Part shown: piece after piece, positions 7,183 through 14,717 of the stretch
How positions within the stretch are numbered: position 1 is the first letter of the stretch
Layout: each line of letters begins with the position of its first letter
Source: Bacilli bacterium
GTDB lineage: Bacteria; Bacillota_I; Bacilli_A; ML615J-28; CAG-698
NCBI GenBank assembly: GCA_028691715.1
Contig: JAQUYR010000024.1
Location: 2,007 to 16,808 of the forward strand
Direction of reading: 5' to 3'
DNA: 14,802 bases
Translations under genes and position numbers: made by a program
The notes under the pieces: model-generated
Told to the model about the DNA's origin: nothing
Seen by the model: only the letters and a program-made list of their open reading frames with translations
Databases searched by the model: none

Positions 7183-8004
7183 TTAAATTACATATATCAA
7201 TAAAACTCCGATTAAAATTCCTCCAATAGCTGTAAAGGCTGGAGCCTTAGATCTATACATTAATATCGATTGAGGGAAAATCTCTCCAAGAACAACATAT
7301 ATCATCGCTCCACTAGCTAGGGCCAAACTGATGCCTAGTCCTAAATCACTTATTCCTCCTAATAAATAACCACAAATAGCTCCAATTGTTGTTGGGAGAC
7401 CGCACATAGCAGTCGTTATTATGGCTTTATATCTCTTCATCCCTCCACATATCAGTGGAACTGAGATAGCCATTCCTTCAGGGATATTATGAATGGCGAT
7501 TATTACTGCTAATATTATTCCTGTCTTTTCGCTATGAGCATATGATGATCCGATTGATAATCCCTCAGGAAAATTGTGAAGAGCAATAACAAAAACCATT
7601 AAAATACCCGCATTTAATAAACTCTTCTTAACATTTTCAGCTTTTCTGGCTTCAACAAGTCCTTCACTATGAATTAATTCATCTAAATCATCATGAGTTT
7701 TAGGATGGCATTCATCTATATGAGTGCTTCTTTTTTTACTATAGTTATCTATAAATAGATTTAGTAAATAGACAACTCCTACACTGAAAGCTGTAACTAT
7801 AACAGCAATGAAAATATTGGAATTTTCGATACTGGATGTCAATAAGTCAAAACAAACAATGCTCAACATTATTCCTCCAGCAAAGCTTAGTAATAAACTC
7901 GTCAATTTATTGGTTTTTTTCTTGAAAAGTCCACCAACAACTCCGCCTAATCCAGTACCGACCATACCAGCAATTAATGTATAAAATACGATTTCTAGAA
8001 ACAT
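7183..8004 (-). CDS. ZIP-family divalent metal transporter (GufA/ZupT-like)
   Basis: An integral membrane protein of the ZIP family that should move Zn2+ or a similar divalent metal (Fe, Mn) into the cytoplasm. The two metal-binding helices carry HNFPEG (H143) and HNIPEG (H172), the ZIP signature; a further acidic site is GEIFPQS near residue 240. About eight hydrophobic segments are visible. Between the third and fourth is a hydrophilic loop rich in His, Asp and Cys (THIDECHPKTHDD), common in this family and possibly metal-sensing. I choose the ATG at 8004, 7 nt after AAAGGA. A TTG one codon upstream is also open but has worse spacing. It is the last gene of a four-gene operon, 24 bases after the unknown two-TM gene, and ends at a terminator. 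The metal cannot be told from sequence. Confidence 0.9.
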   Translation of the reverse strand: MFLEIVFYTLIAGMVGTGLGGVVGGLFKKKTNKLTSLLLSFAGGIMLSIVCFDLLTSSIENSNIFIAVIVTAFSVGVVYLLNLFIDNYSKKRSTHIDECHPKTHDDLDELIHSEGLVEARKAENVKKSLLNAGILMVFVIALHNFPEGLSIGSSYAHSEKTGIILAVIIAIHNIPEGMAISVPLICGGMKRYKAIITTAMCGLPTTIGAICGYLLGGISDLGLGISLALASGAMIYVVLGEIFPQSILMYRSKAPAFTAIGGILIGVLLIYVI

Positions 8005-8028
8005 CAATTCATCCTTTCATTTAATCAA

Positions 8029-8892
8029 TTAGTATTCTTGAGGAATTATAATTGATGATATCCTACACCCGACATCTACTATATCTAGTAATACTCTGCA
8101 TACATCCTTAATACTCTCATCGGACATTTGCTTTGGTATTTTAATAGCTTCCCTTTTATCAACATAAATAGCTATCTGATTTTTTTGATAATCAACAGCT
8201 GCATGCTTAACATTGCTTCCTTCAATAATCTTAGTAAAACTCTTTTCAATAATTCCATCATAGTTTGAATCAGCTTCACCTAAAAAGGTATAGACTGACA
8301 TAAATTTTGTTGATAAAGATTTATTTTTTTGAGCTTTTGGTCCACGATAATAATCATTTCTCACTTGAAGATTATAAACAGAAGCTTTATCATAGATATA
8401 AACAATTCCATTGAGAACAGTAACAGTCGTATTTCCCTGACTTCTGTTTGCGACTACTAATATTGCTGTTCCTTCATTTTCTTCTCTTTTAAATTTTAAA
8501 ACTGCTTTTATATAAAGCGTGTCCGAAGAATAAACTATTCTTGTTGATTTTATAAGACTTCGATATTTGTTATCATCCTTTATATATTCTATTTCAACAT
8601 TTTCTTCGCCATTGATGATGTCAACTATCAATTTGATAAATTCGTTTTTACACTTCTGATTAGCCTTGTAAATCTTCACATACTGAATGATTAACAGAGT
8701 AAATAGCGAAACAAAGAAAACAATCACCAGAATTAGATTGACTATTTCCAAAACTATTAATAACGCCGATAAAATGGCAAGGAAAAAGTTTAAAACAATT
8801 AAAAACCCTAAAAGCTTGTTCCTTTTTTGATATGGTTTTTGATACTCTCTTTCAAATCTTTTAATTCTTTCTCTATAGAAAATTAAATTCAT
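8029..8892 (-). CDS. Unrecognised membrane protein, two TM helices plus soluble domain
   Basis: I do not recognise a family with confidence; the layout resembles DUF3137-type proteins, but that is a weak impression. A short basic N-terminus (RERIKRFEREYQKPYQKR) is followed by two adjacent hydrophobic helices at roughly residues 27-70. A soluble domain of about 215 residues comes next, with alternating beta-rich stretches and few cysteines, probably cytoplasmic because both termini of a two-helix hairpin lie on the basic side. No catalytic motif stands out. The start is taken at the second ATG (8892), 7 nt after AGAGG; an ATG two codons earlier is only 1 nt from that site. The Shine-Dalgarno overlaps the TAG stop of the serine hydrolase gene, so the two are likely coupled in translation. 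It is the third gene of the operon. Confidence 0.75.
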   Translation of the reverse strand: MNLIFYRERIKRFEREYQKPYQKRNKLLGFLIVLNFFLAILSALLIVLEIVNLILVIVFFVSLFTLLIIQYVKIYKANQKCKNEFIKLIVDIINGEENVEIEYIKDDNKYRSLIKSTRIVYSSDTLYIKAVLKFKREENEGTAILVVANRSQGNTTVTVLNGIVYIYDKASVYNLQVRNDYYRGPKAQKNKSLSTKFMSVYTFLGEADSNYDGIIEKSFTKIIEGSNVKHAAVDYQKNQIAIYVDKREAIKIPKQMSDESIKDVCRVLLDIVDVGCRISSIIIPQEY

Positions 8893-8902
8893 TATCATAC
8901 CT

Positions 8903-10390
8903 CTAATAAACTATTGTGATGCTGTTTTCATTGGTGTTAAATGATAACTGGAGAGCCCTCAAAGTTTTAAATAATGGAACCATCATAATATCATTTTTAT
9001 TTGATAAATCAGTGTATTTTATCGTTTTACCATTTTTTTCATAGACTAAAGTATTATCATATTCATTATATTCAGCAACAATATTTAATCCATCAGCTAG
9101 AGAAATAGCTGGTAGATAGATTTCTTCTTTATCAAAATAAGGAACTATATCAAAAACAATTTTTCTTTCATCAACAAAAGCTACTTTTTTACCGACTTCT
9201 AAACAAAATTTTGATTCCTTTTCAACTCTTGGCCAATAATTTTCAATCATTGATTCTAACGTATCATAGAATATATCAATAATATTTGGATGAGTTTTTT
9301 TCTCATAGTAACCACCATTAGTAATAAAACAAGCACCTATTTGATTTTTTACATTGAAAAACATATAGCTTCTAACTCCATATGCTCCACCCGTATGACC
9401 TCTAAGAGGCTTATTCGGAAAAGAATTAAGAACCTTCATCTGAATTCCTTTGGCTCGATAACCACCATTTTCACCATTACCAAACCAATGTTGTTGAACC
9501 ATCAAATCAACTGTATCTTCATTCAATAACCTAACTCCATTGACTACTCCTCTGTTTAAAAACATTCGCATTATTGTTGATAAATCCTTCATACTGATGA
9601 ATAGACCACCAGCTGGTCCTCTGAAATTTTGACCAAGAGGAAATAAAGGATATCCACCATCAACAAATCTCTTTGCAGTTCTAGCAACAGTATAGCCAAA
9701 ATCTTTATCATTCTTTGGATAATATAAATCAGCAATTAACTCCTTATGAACAATATTACTTGCCTTAAAACTTGCATCCAAAGAAAGAGGTTTAAAGATA
9801 TGTCTCTCCATATAGTCTGTATAATATTCACCACTGGCAATTTCGATCAAACAAGCCATTAACCCACAGCCGAAGTTTGAATATATAAATCTTGTTCCTG
9901 GTCTGTTGTCAGAAAAAGTTAAAGGAGTATAAAATTTTCCATCATTAGGAACCAACAATTCTTTTAACTCAACATCCAGATCAGTTCCATTCACTCCGTT
10001 ATATCCTCTTCTTATATCGTCATAAGCAGGATTTTCATCATCATAACCGTCTGTAATACTTGATGTTTGTAAAGTCAGCATTTTAACAGTTATTTTGTCA
10101 TCGGGAAATTTAGGGTTCCTGATTAGGAAACCAAAATATTCACTGATATCACTATCCAAATTAATTTTTCTTTTTTCAACAAGTTGCATCAGAGCAATTG
10201 CTCCAACTGTCTTTGAAATTGAAGCTATTCGGTATATTGTATTTTCATCAGCCATCTTATTATCTTCAATTGACTGATAACCATATCCATCTTGATTTAT
10301 GATTTTATCATCCTTAACAACAACGACACTAGCTCCAACAAGCCTAGCCTCAGTACAAATTTCTTTAAATCTCTTGTTATAGTTTTCCAT
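8903..10390 (-). CDS. Class C beta-lactamase-family serine hydrolase with C-terminal stalk-like domain
   Basis: A serine hydrolase of the beta-lactamase/DD-peptidase superfamily (Pfam Beta-lactamase type). Residues 1-390 carry the three active-site elements: SISK (S57 nucleophile, K60), YSN (Y170) and HTG (H332). Members act as esterases, D-aminopeptidases or peptidoglycan hydrolases, and the sequence does not say which. There is no signal peptide or membrane anchor (MENYNKRFKEIC...), so the protein appears cytoplasmic, unlike true beta-lactamases. Residues ~396-495 form an extra domain whose strands (KIVFDIVPYF, EIYLPAISLADGL, NGKTIKYTD) resemble the copper-amine-oxidase N1-like stalk domain, usually found on exported proteins. 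It lies 17 bases after the isomerase-like gene, with AGGA before its ATG, and 10 bases before the two-TM gene, so it is within the operon. Confidence 0.88.
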   Translation of the reverse strand: MENYNKRFKEICTEARLVGASVVVVKDDKIINQDGYGYQSIEDNKMADENTIYRIASISKTVGAIALMQLVEKRKINLDSDISEYFGFLIRNPKFPDDKITVKMLTLQTSSITDGYDDENPAYDDIRRGYNGVNGTDLDVELKELLVPNDGKFYTPLTFSDNRPGTRFIYSNFGCGLMACLIEIASGEYYTDYMERHIFKPLSLDASFKASNIVHKELIADLYYPKNDKDFGYTVARTAKRFVDGGYPLFPLGQNFRGPAGGLFISMKDLSTIMRMFLNRGVVNGVRLLNEDTVDLMVQQHWFGNGENGGYRAKGIQMKVLNSFPNKPLRGHTGGAYGVRSYMFFNVKNQIGACFITNGGYYEKKTHPNIIDIFYDTLESMIENYWPRVEKESKFCLEVGKKVAFVDERKIVFDIVPYFDKEEIYLPAISLADGLNIVAEYNEYDNTLVYEKNGKTIKYTDLSNKNDIMMVPLFKTLRALQLSFNTNENSITIVY

Positions 10391-10407
10391 TTTTCCTGTC
10401 CATTTCT

Positions 10408-11601
10408 TTATATTTCTGTAAAATACTTTTCTAATTCTTCAACATGATCACCTAATACAATCAAGTGGTGATTTCCTAAGGATTCGACTAAAAAATATGA
10501 AACATCTTTCTCCATTTTTAATCTGATTTGGGTTCGACACAATGTTTTCTCATCAAGATTTTCAATGATTTCTGCTCTGGAAACGAAACACTTTTTTAAA
10601 TCATTGGAAATTTTGAAAACAGTCGCTGGTCCTAGCGGGAGCGCTCCTTTTATAGCAACTCCTAAATTTGATTCAAAATGAGTGGTTAGAGTATATTCCT
10701 TTGCCATAGATAATGGGAGAGTACAATGAGCAAAAACAATTTCGTTTTTCTCGATATCTATTCGTGAAGGATTTGCTTGAAATCCCGAAACCCCAACAAC
10801 CTCTCTTAGAATAAACATTGTTAAAAGAGCAGGAATATCTCCTTCACAGGTACCAATATAGCCTTCACTATTTAGTATTGCTAAGCCAAGGCAACCAGTA
10901 TTTTTAACAGCTTTTAATAGATCAAAGCACCTTACCGTCAAACCAGATAAATCGTACTTTTCAATTAGGAGCTTAAAAGCTCCATATATCTCTAAAGATT
11001 TTTGTAGTTCTTCATCATCATATGGGGTCAACATCACTTCGTTTACAATATCGTTAAAAGGAATGTACTTTTTACCGATTTGCTGAAATAGTTCTTCCAT
11101 TTCAATATCTATCAGTTCAATACCTAGTCTATTTTGAACCTCACGATAATTGACATCACTTGAAATAAGCCAATCACTAGGCTTACCAATAACCCCTAGT
11201 TTTGCTTTAATAACCTCGCTGGTATTCAAACTCTCATGATAGATTTCTTCAATTCTATGAGCAATATACTCCTTGCCACCATGAAGAATTTCAGCTTTTT
11301 CACCCTTTTGCTTTAAGAATGATAGTATTTCCATAGAGGCAGCAAGAGAATTATAATCACCAGAGGTTAAAAGATAAAAAGGACCTTTGATGTCTTGATA
11401 TAAATTTTTAAAATCACCTTCAGTTCCCCCAGTTCTTATAAATATTAAATTTGCATAATACTTATTGAATTCCTCTTTATTTATGTTATAAAACTCAATA
11501 TTTGAAATCTTTTGGATTTTTTGTAAGAACTTTTGGCTACTCTCTTCAATTGCCTTGATATCATGAATTGCAGATGTTATTTGATATATTCCCATTTTCA
11601 T
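10408..11601 (-). CDS. Fucose/arabinose isomerase-like protein (COG2407 type)
   Basis: Resembles the L-fucose isomerase-like group, whose members interconvert aldoses and ketoses using a divalent metal. The first part is Rossmann-like, with TGGTE and NSLAASMEILSFL. The second half carries the family's signature stretch: CEGDIPALLT (E253), NPSRID (N277), FAHCTLPL (H292), THFES (H308), CRTQ (R356) and GNHH (376-379). Characterised FucI uses a Glu, an Asp and a His as metal ligands. Here the Asp position, 24 residues after the Glu, appears to be Asn277, so ligation or even activity may differ. The start is set at MKMGIYQI (ATG at 11601), 8 nt after GGAGG; a longer reading from 11616 would begin at the predicted transcription start. 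The 397-residue length fits short COG2407 proteins. First gene of a four-gene operon. The substrate is unknown. Confidence 0.8.
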   Translation of the reverse strand: MKMGIYQITSAIHDIKAIEESSQKFLQKIQKISNIEFYNINKEEFNKYYANLIFIRTGGTEGDFKNLYQDIKGPFYLLTSGDYNSLAASMEILSFLKQKGEKAEILHGGKEYIAHRIEEIYHESLNTSEVIKAKLGVIGKPSDWLISSDVNYREVQNRLGIELIDIEMEELFQQIGKKYIPFNDIVNEVMLTPYDDEELQKSLEIYGAFKLLIEKYDLSGLTVRCFDLLKAVKNTGCLGLAILNSEGYIGTCEGDIPALLTMFILREVVGVSGFQANPSRIDIEKNEIVFAHCTLPLSMAKEYTLTTHFESNLGVAIKGALPLGPATVFKISNDLKKCFVSRAEIIENLDEKTLCRTQIRLKMEKDVSYFLVESLGNHHLIVLGDHVEELEKYFTEI

Positions 11602-11620
11602 AACAAAAACCTCCATTCAT

Positions 11621-11649
11621 ATTATACCAAAATATCCTTTTTTTGTCAT
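11621..11649 (-). promoter_or_regulatory. Strong promoter of the isomerase-hydrolase-ZIP operon
   Basis: On the minus strand ATGACA (11644-11649), a 17-base spacer and a perfect TATAAT (11621-11626) form a near-consensus promoter. The predicted start near 11614 leaves a leader of only about 13 nt that begins at the GGAGG site (11610-11614). Confidence 0.8.
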
Positions 11650-11654
11650 TATAA

Positions 11655-11677
11655 TTAATGTTTTAAGAAAACATTAA
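11655..11677. promoter_or_regulatory. Perfect 10+3+10 palindrome between divergent promoters (candidate operator)
   Basis: TTAATGTTTT-AAG-AAAACATTAA is an exact inverted repeat. It begins 5 bases upstream of the minus-strand -35 and ends 10 bases before the plus-strand -10, covering that promoter's -35 position. A dimeric repressor or activator bound here could control both operons. It is too far upstream of either coding region to be a terminator, and no T-run follows it. Confidence 0.6.
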
Positions 11678-11684
11678 GATTTTA

Positions 11685-11693
11685 TGATATAAT
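11685..11693 (+). promoter_or_regulatory. Extended -10 promoter of the Ig-HtrA lipoprotein genes
   Basis: TGA-TATAAT is a perfect extended -10 element. The -35 region is poor and is occupied by the palindrome, which suggests activator or repressor control. The predicted start is A11700, the first base of the upstream ATG. Confidence 0.65.
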
Positions 11694-11699
11694 ATAGAC

Positions 11700-13367
11700 A
11701 TGTTAAAAGAGGTGATTAATATTAAAAAAGGAAAAAGGATTCTTATTGTTCTACTTTTGATTTTTCTTGGTGGTTGCACTAAACCAATTAGTGAAGACTT
11801 GACAATTACTGAATCCAATGAAATTATATATTTGGAAATCGGCGAAGATACTAATCTATCTTCGACTATTGATGATTTTGATGTCTACTGGGAAGTTGAT
11901 GATTCATCGTTATTAACTCTTTCTGGTACTGCTGCTACCGCTATTGACGATGGTCTGGTATATTTAGTAGCCCGAAATTCTAAGACGAATGAAGTATTAA
12001 AACAAGTAGCAGTCATCATTTCCCCAGAGGAACCTGAGGTTGTCATTGAGGGAAGTCAAACTATTGATATTGGTGAAATTTCCAGTTTTACTGCTTCAAT
12101 CAGCCCTCTTGATAATGACCAGGAAATCGTCTGGTCTGTTGTTGATCAAACAATTGCTTCAATTGATCAATCTGGTAATGTCACTGGGTTGAAAGCTGGA
12201 ATAACTAAAATCAGGGCAACAGCAGCGACTAATGAAGAATTATATTCAGAAGTAAATATTTTGGTTCAAAAAAATATTGTTGAGTCATCGATCAACAATG
12301 AAATAATTGTTGATAATGAAACAATCGATATGACCACTTTAGATACTATCTTTGGTCCTGTTATTGAAAAAGGTTTATCATCTTTGATTGGTGTTAGTTC
12401 TTATGTTAACACTACTTCTAATACAGAAACTCTTTATGCCAGTGGCAGTGGTGTAATCTATAAGCGTAATATCATTTTAAAAACCGGTGAAGAAGTTGCT
12501 TATGATGCAAATATTAGTACTAGTGATATTAAAAATTATAAATACTATCTGATAACAAATCGTCATATCATTGAAAATGGTTCAATATATAGAGTATATT
12601 ATGGAAGTGAAACAGAGATAACTGCTCATCTGATCCAATATGATAAGCAAATAGATCTAGCGGTTTTGGATTTTGAAACTAAACTATACTTCCCAACAGC
12701 CACATTTGGTGATTCCGATCTAATTCTTCAAGGAGAATTCTGTATCGCTTTAGGAAACCCTTACGGCTATGATTTTTATAAAACAGCAACCATTGGAATT
12801 ATCAGCCATCCAACTCGTTATGTCTCTGATGACACCGATGGAGATGATGTTTCTGACTGGGATGCTAAATACATTCAACATGATGCTGCAATAAATGAGG
12901 GTAATAGTGGTGGAGCTTTAATCAACCTAAAGGGAGAAGTAATCGGTATTAATACCACAAAAATTTCTTCAGTATCTGTTGATAACATGGGATTTGCAAT
13001 CCCTAGCAATCTCGTTTTGGAAATTGTTGAACTACTAGAACAAGGGATTCAGCCTGTGAGACCAAAACTTGGTGTTACTGTGTTATCTGTTAGGGACATA
13101 CTATCAAGTGCTGAATTACAAGCCGAATATTCAGTACCATCAGGAATAACCTATGGAATGTATATTGCTGAGGTATCGAATGGTGGTTTAGGATATAAAG
13201 CTGGCATAAAAGCTGGTGATATTTTAATCGAATTTGCTGGAGTTAAAATCTATAACTCTTATGAATTAAGAGCAGAAATAGGAAAAATTATTATTGGCTC
13301 AGGAGAAATTGTTGAAATGAAAGTCTATAGAAATGGTCAAACTGTCTCATTGACAGTTGTTAGTTAG
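11700..13367 (+). CDS. Lipoprotein with two Ig-like (Big_2) domains, HtrA-type serine protease and PDZ
   Basis: A predicted surface-anchored serine protease, likely for quality control of exported proteins or processing of surface proteins. A basic start, a hydrophobic stretch and the lipobox LGGC (C26) indicate lipid anchoring. Residues ~35-110 and ~113-192 are bacterial Ig-like domains; the second is clearer (IVWSVVDQTIASIDQSG followed by VTGLKAG). Residues ~210-450 are a trypsin-like HtrA domain with H289 (NRHII), D319 (IDLAVL) and S403 (EGNSGGA). Residues ~455-555 are a PDZ domain (KAGIKAGDILIEFAG). An acidic DTDGDDVSDWD loop at 377-388 precedes the active serine. Coordinates use the ATG at 11700, but this lacks a ribosome binding site and falls on the predicted transcription start; AUU at 11721 is the alternative. 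The mature protein is the same either way. The downstream paralog follows after 12 bases. Confidence 0.9.
   Translation: MLKEVINIKKGKRILIVLLLIFLGGCTKPISEDLTITESNEIIYLEIGEDTNLSSTIDDFDVYWEVDDSSLLTLSGTAATAIDDGLVYLVARNSKTNEVLKQVAVIISPEEPEVVIEGSQTIDIGEISSFTASISPLDNDQEIVWSVVDQTIASIDQSGNVTGLKAGITKIRATAATNEELYSEVNILVQKNIVESSINNEIIVDNETIDMTTLDTIFGPVIEKGLSSLIGVSSYVNTTSNTETLYASGSGVIYKRNIILKTGEEVAYDANISTSDIKNYKYYLITNRHIIENGSIYRVYYGSETEITAHLIQYDKQIDLAVLDFETKLYFPTATFGDSDLILQGEFCIALGNPYGYDFYKTATIGIISHPTRYVSDDTDGDDVSDWDAKYIQHDAAINEGNSGGALINLKGEVIGINTTKISSVSVDNMGFAIPSNLVLEIVELLEQGIQPVRPKLGVTVLSVRDILSSAELQAEYSVPSGITYGMYIAEVSNGGLGYKAGIKAGDILIEFAGVKIYNSYELRAEIGKIIIGSGEIVEMKVYRNGQTVSLTVVS
11706..11723 (+). promoter_or_regulatory. 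Near-perfect Shine-Dalgarno inside the annotated 5' end, with AUU 8 nt downstream
   Basis: AAAGAGGTGATT (11706-11717) matches the extended anti-Shine-Dalgarno complement AAGGAGGTGATC at 10 of 12 positions. The only codon in frame at good distance is ATT at 11721, 8 nt after the GAGG. The downstream paralog has AGGAGG and an 8-nt gap to ATG, and its first residues (MKKILILIF) line up with the codons after this ATT (KKGKRILIV). Confidence 0.5.
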
Positions 13368-13379
13368 GAGGCAAAATAT

Positions 13380-14675
13380 ATGAAAAAAATATTAATCTTG
13401 ATATTTTTATTAGCTGGAGTTGTTGGTTTAACTGGTTGTACAATATTAACAGATACCACATCACCAGATACACAGTTAGGTGCTGAATATGTTAGTGTTA
13501 AAGTGGGAAGTTCTATAAGGCTTCAAGCTTCTATCACTGGAGATATAACTTGGTCGTCTAGTGATGATACAATCGCTACTGTTGATGAGAATGGCACTGT
13601 AAAAGGAATTAAAATCGGTTTAGCTACAATTACTGCTAAATCTGGAATTAAGACCAGTAGTATAATTGTCTCTGTTGAGGCAGTTGAACCAGAACACATC
13701 ATCAGTATATCAGGAAATCAAAATATTCTCGTTAATGGAACAACTAATTTAAGTGCAATTATCAGCAATGTTACAACTACTCCCCAAATATTCTGGGAAA
13801 GCAGTAATGAGAATGTGGCTACTGTTGATAGTAATGGTGTGGTAACTGGTTTAACAGCTGGTCTTGTTACCATTAAAGCCTCTGCCTATTTAGAAGAAAC
13901 CATTACTAAAGAGATTATCATCCTTGTATCCGCTATAAATGATGATGATGAAACCGTAAATAATGAAATAAATAATAAGACTTATGAAATAATCGGTGAT
14001 ATCGACCTAACAGATATTAATGATACAATTGTTGGTATTGTTGATGATGTTCTTCCAGCAATTGTTGGTGTAAGTAATTATCAATATACTTCTAGTTTCC
14101 CAGGAACTAGTTCGGTCTTGCAATTAAACAGCGTCGGTAGTGGTATGATTTTTCATCGTGAAGCTGTATCTGGTGGCTATCGCTATTATGTTCTGACCAA
14201 CTATCATGTTGTTGAAGATAGAAGTGAACTTCGTATTTACTTTGGTGATGATGAAGATGAAATCATCGCTGAGGTCACTGTTCAAGCAAGTAAAACCTAT
14301 GATTTAGCCGTTGTCACTTTCATATCAAACAAAGATATTACTCCTATCACTTTCGGTGATCCTAATACTGTAGATGCTGGTGACTTCGTAATTGCTATTG
14401 GTAATCCTACAGGTTATGATTTCTTCCGTTCTGTGACTTTCGGAATGGTTTCATACAATAATCGAGAGCTATCTGGTGAATCTTCAATATACATTCAACA
14501 TGATGCTGCTATCAATCCTGGTAACAGTGGTGGACCATTATTCGATATGAATGGAAAGGTAATCGGAGTTAACACCATAAAAATAGTTGATACTGATGTT
14601 GAAAATATCGGATTTGCTATTTCCTTAACAACGATATTCTCTTTCTTTGAATCAAAAAATATTTTATACAATTAA
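13380..14675 (+). CDS. Lipoprotein with two Ig-like (Big_2) domains and HtrA-type serine protease, no PDZ
   Basis: A paralog of the preceding gene and second in its operon; the AGGAGG site overlaps the TAG stop of the first gene, 8 nt before this ATG. The signal peptide MKKILILIFLLAGVVGLTGC ends in a lipobox (C20). Two well-formed bacterial Ig-like domains cover ~35-105 (WSSSDDTIATVDENGTVKG) and ~110-190 (ESSNENVATVDSNGVVTGL). An acidic and Asn-rich linker (DDDETVNNEINNK) leads to the trypsin-like domain with H276 (NYHVV), D308 (YDLAVV) and S383 (PGNSGGP). The protein stops about 45 residues after the active serine, just past FAISLTTIF, so the PDZ domain of its partner is missing. This is probably a real end, not a frameshift, because only 127 bases remain in the window and they show no PDZ remnant. 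The two may work together or in partly different roles. Confidence 0.9.
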   Translation: MKKILILIFLLAGVVGLTGCTILTDTTSPDTQLGAEYVSVKVGSSIRLQASITGDITWSSSDDTIATVDENGTVKGIKIGLATITAKSGIKTSSIIVSVEAVEPEHIISISGNQNILVNGTTNLSAIISNVTTTPQIFWESSNENVATVDSNGVVTGLTAGLVTIKASAYLEETITKEIIILVSAINDDDETVNNEINNKTYEIIGDIDLTDINDTIVGIVDDVLPAIVGVSNYQYTSSFPGTSSVLQLNSVGSGMIFHREAVSGGYRYYVLTNYHVVEDRSELRIYFGDDEDEIIAEVTVQASKTYDLAVVTFISNKDITPITFGDPNTVDAGDFVIAIGNPTGYDFFRSVTFGMVSYNNRELSGESSIYIQHDAAINPGNSGGPLFDMNGKVIGVNTIKIVDTDVENIGFAISLTTIFSFFESKNILYN

Positions 14676-14717
14676 TAAAAAAACTACTCCTCAATAGGCA
14701 TTATAATTAGGGATTTA

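Noticed and set aside
12870..14512. Near-identical 20-base stretch coding IQHDAA in both protease genes as a possible recombination repeat
   Set aside because: It is explained by conserved protein sequence in paralogs; flanking DNA differs and no mobile-element features are present.
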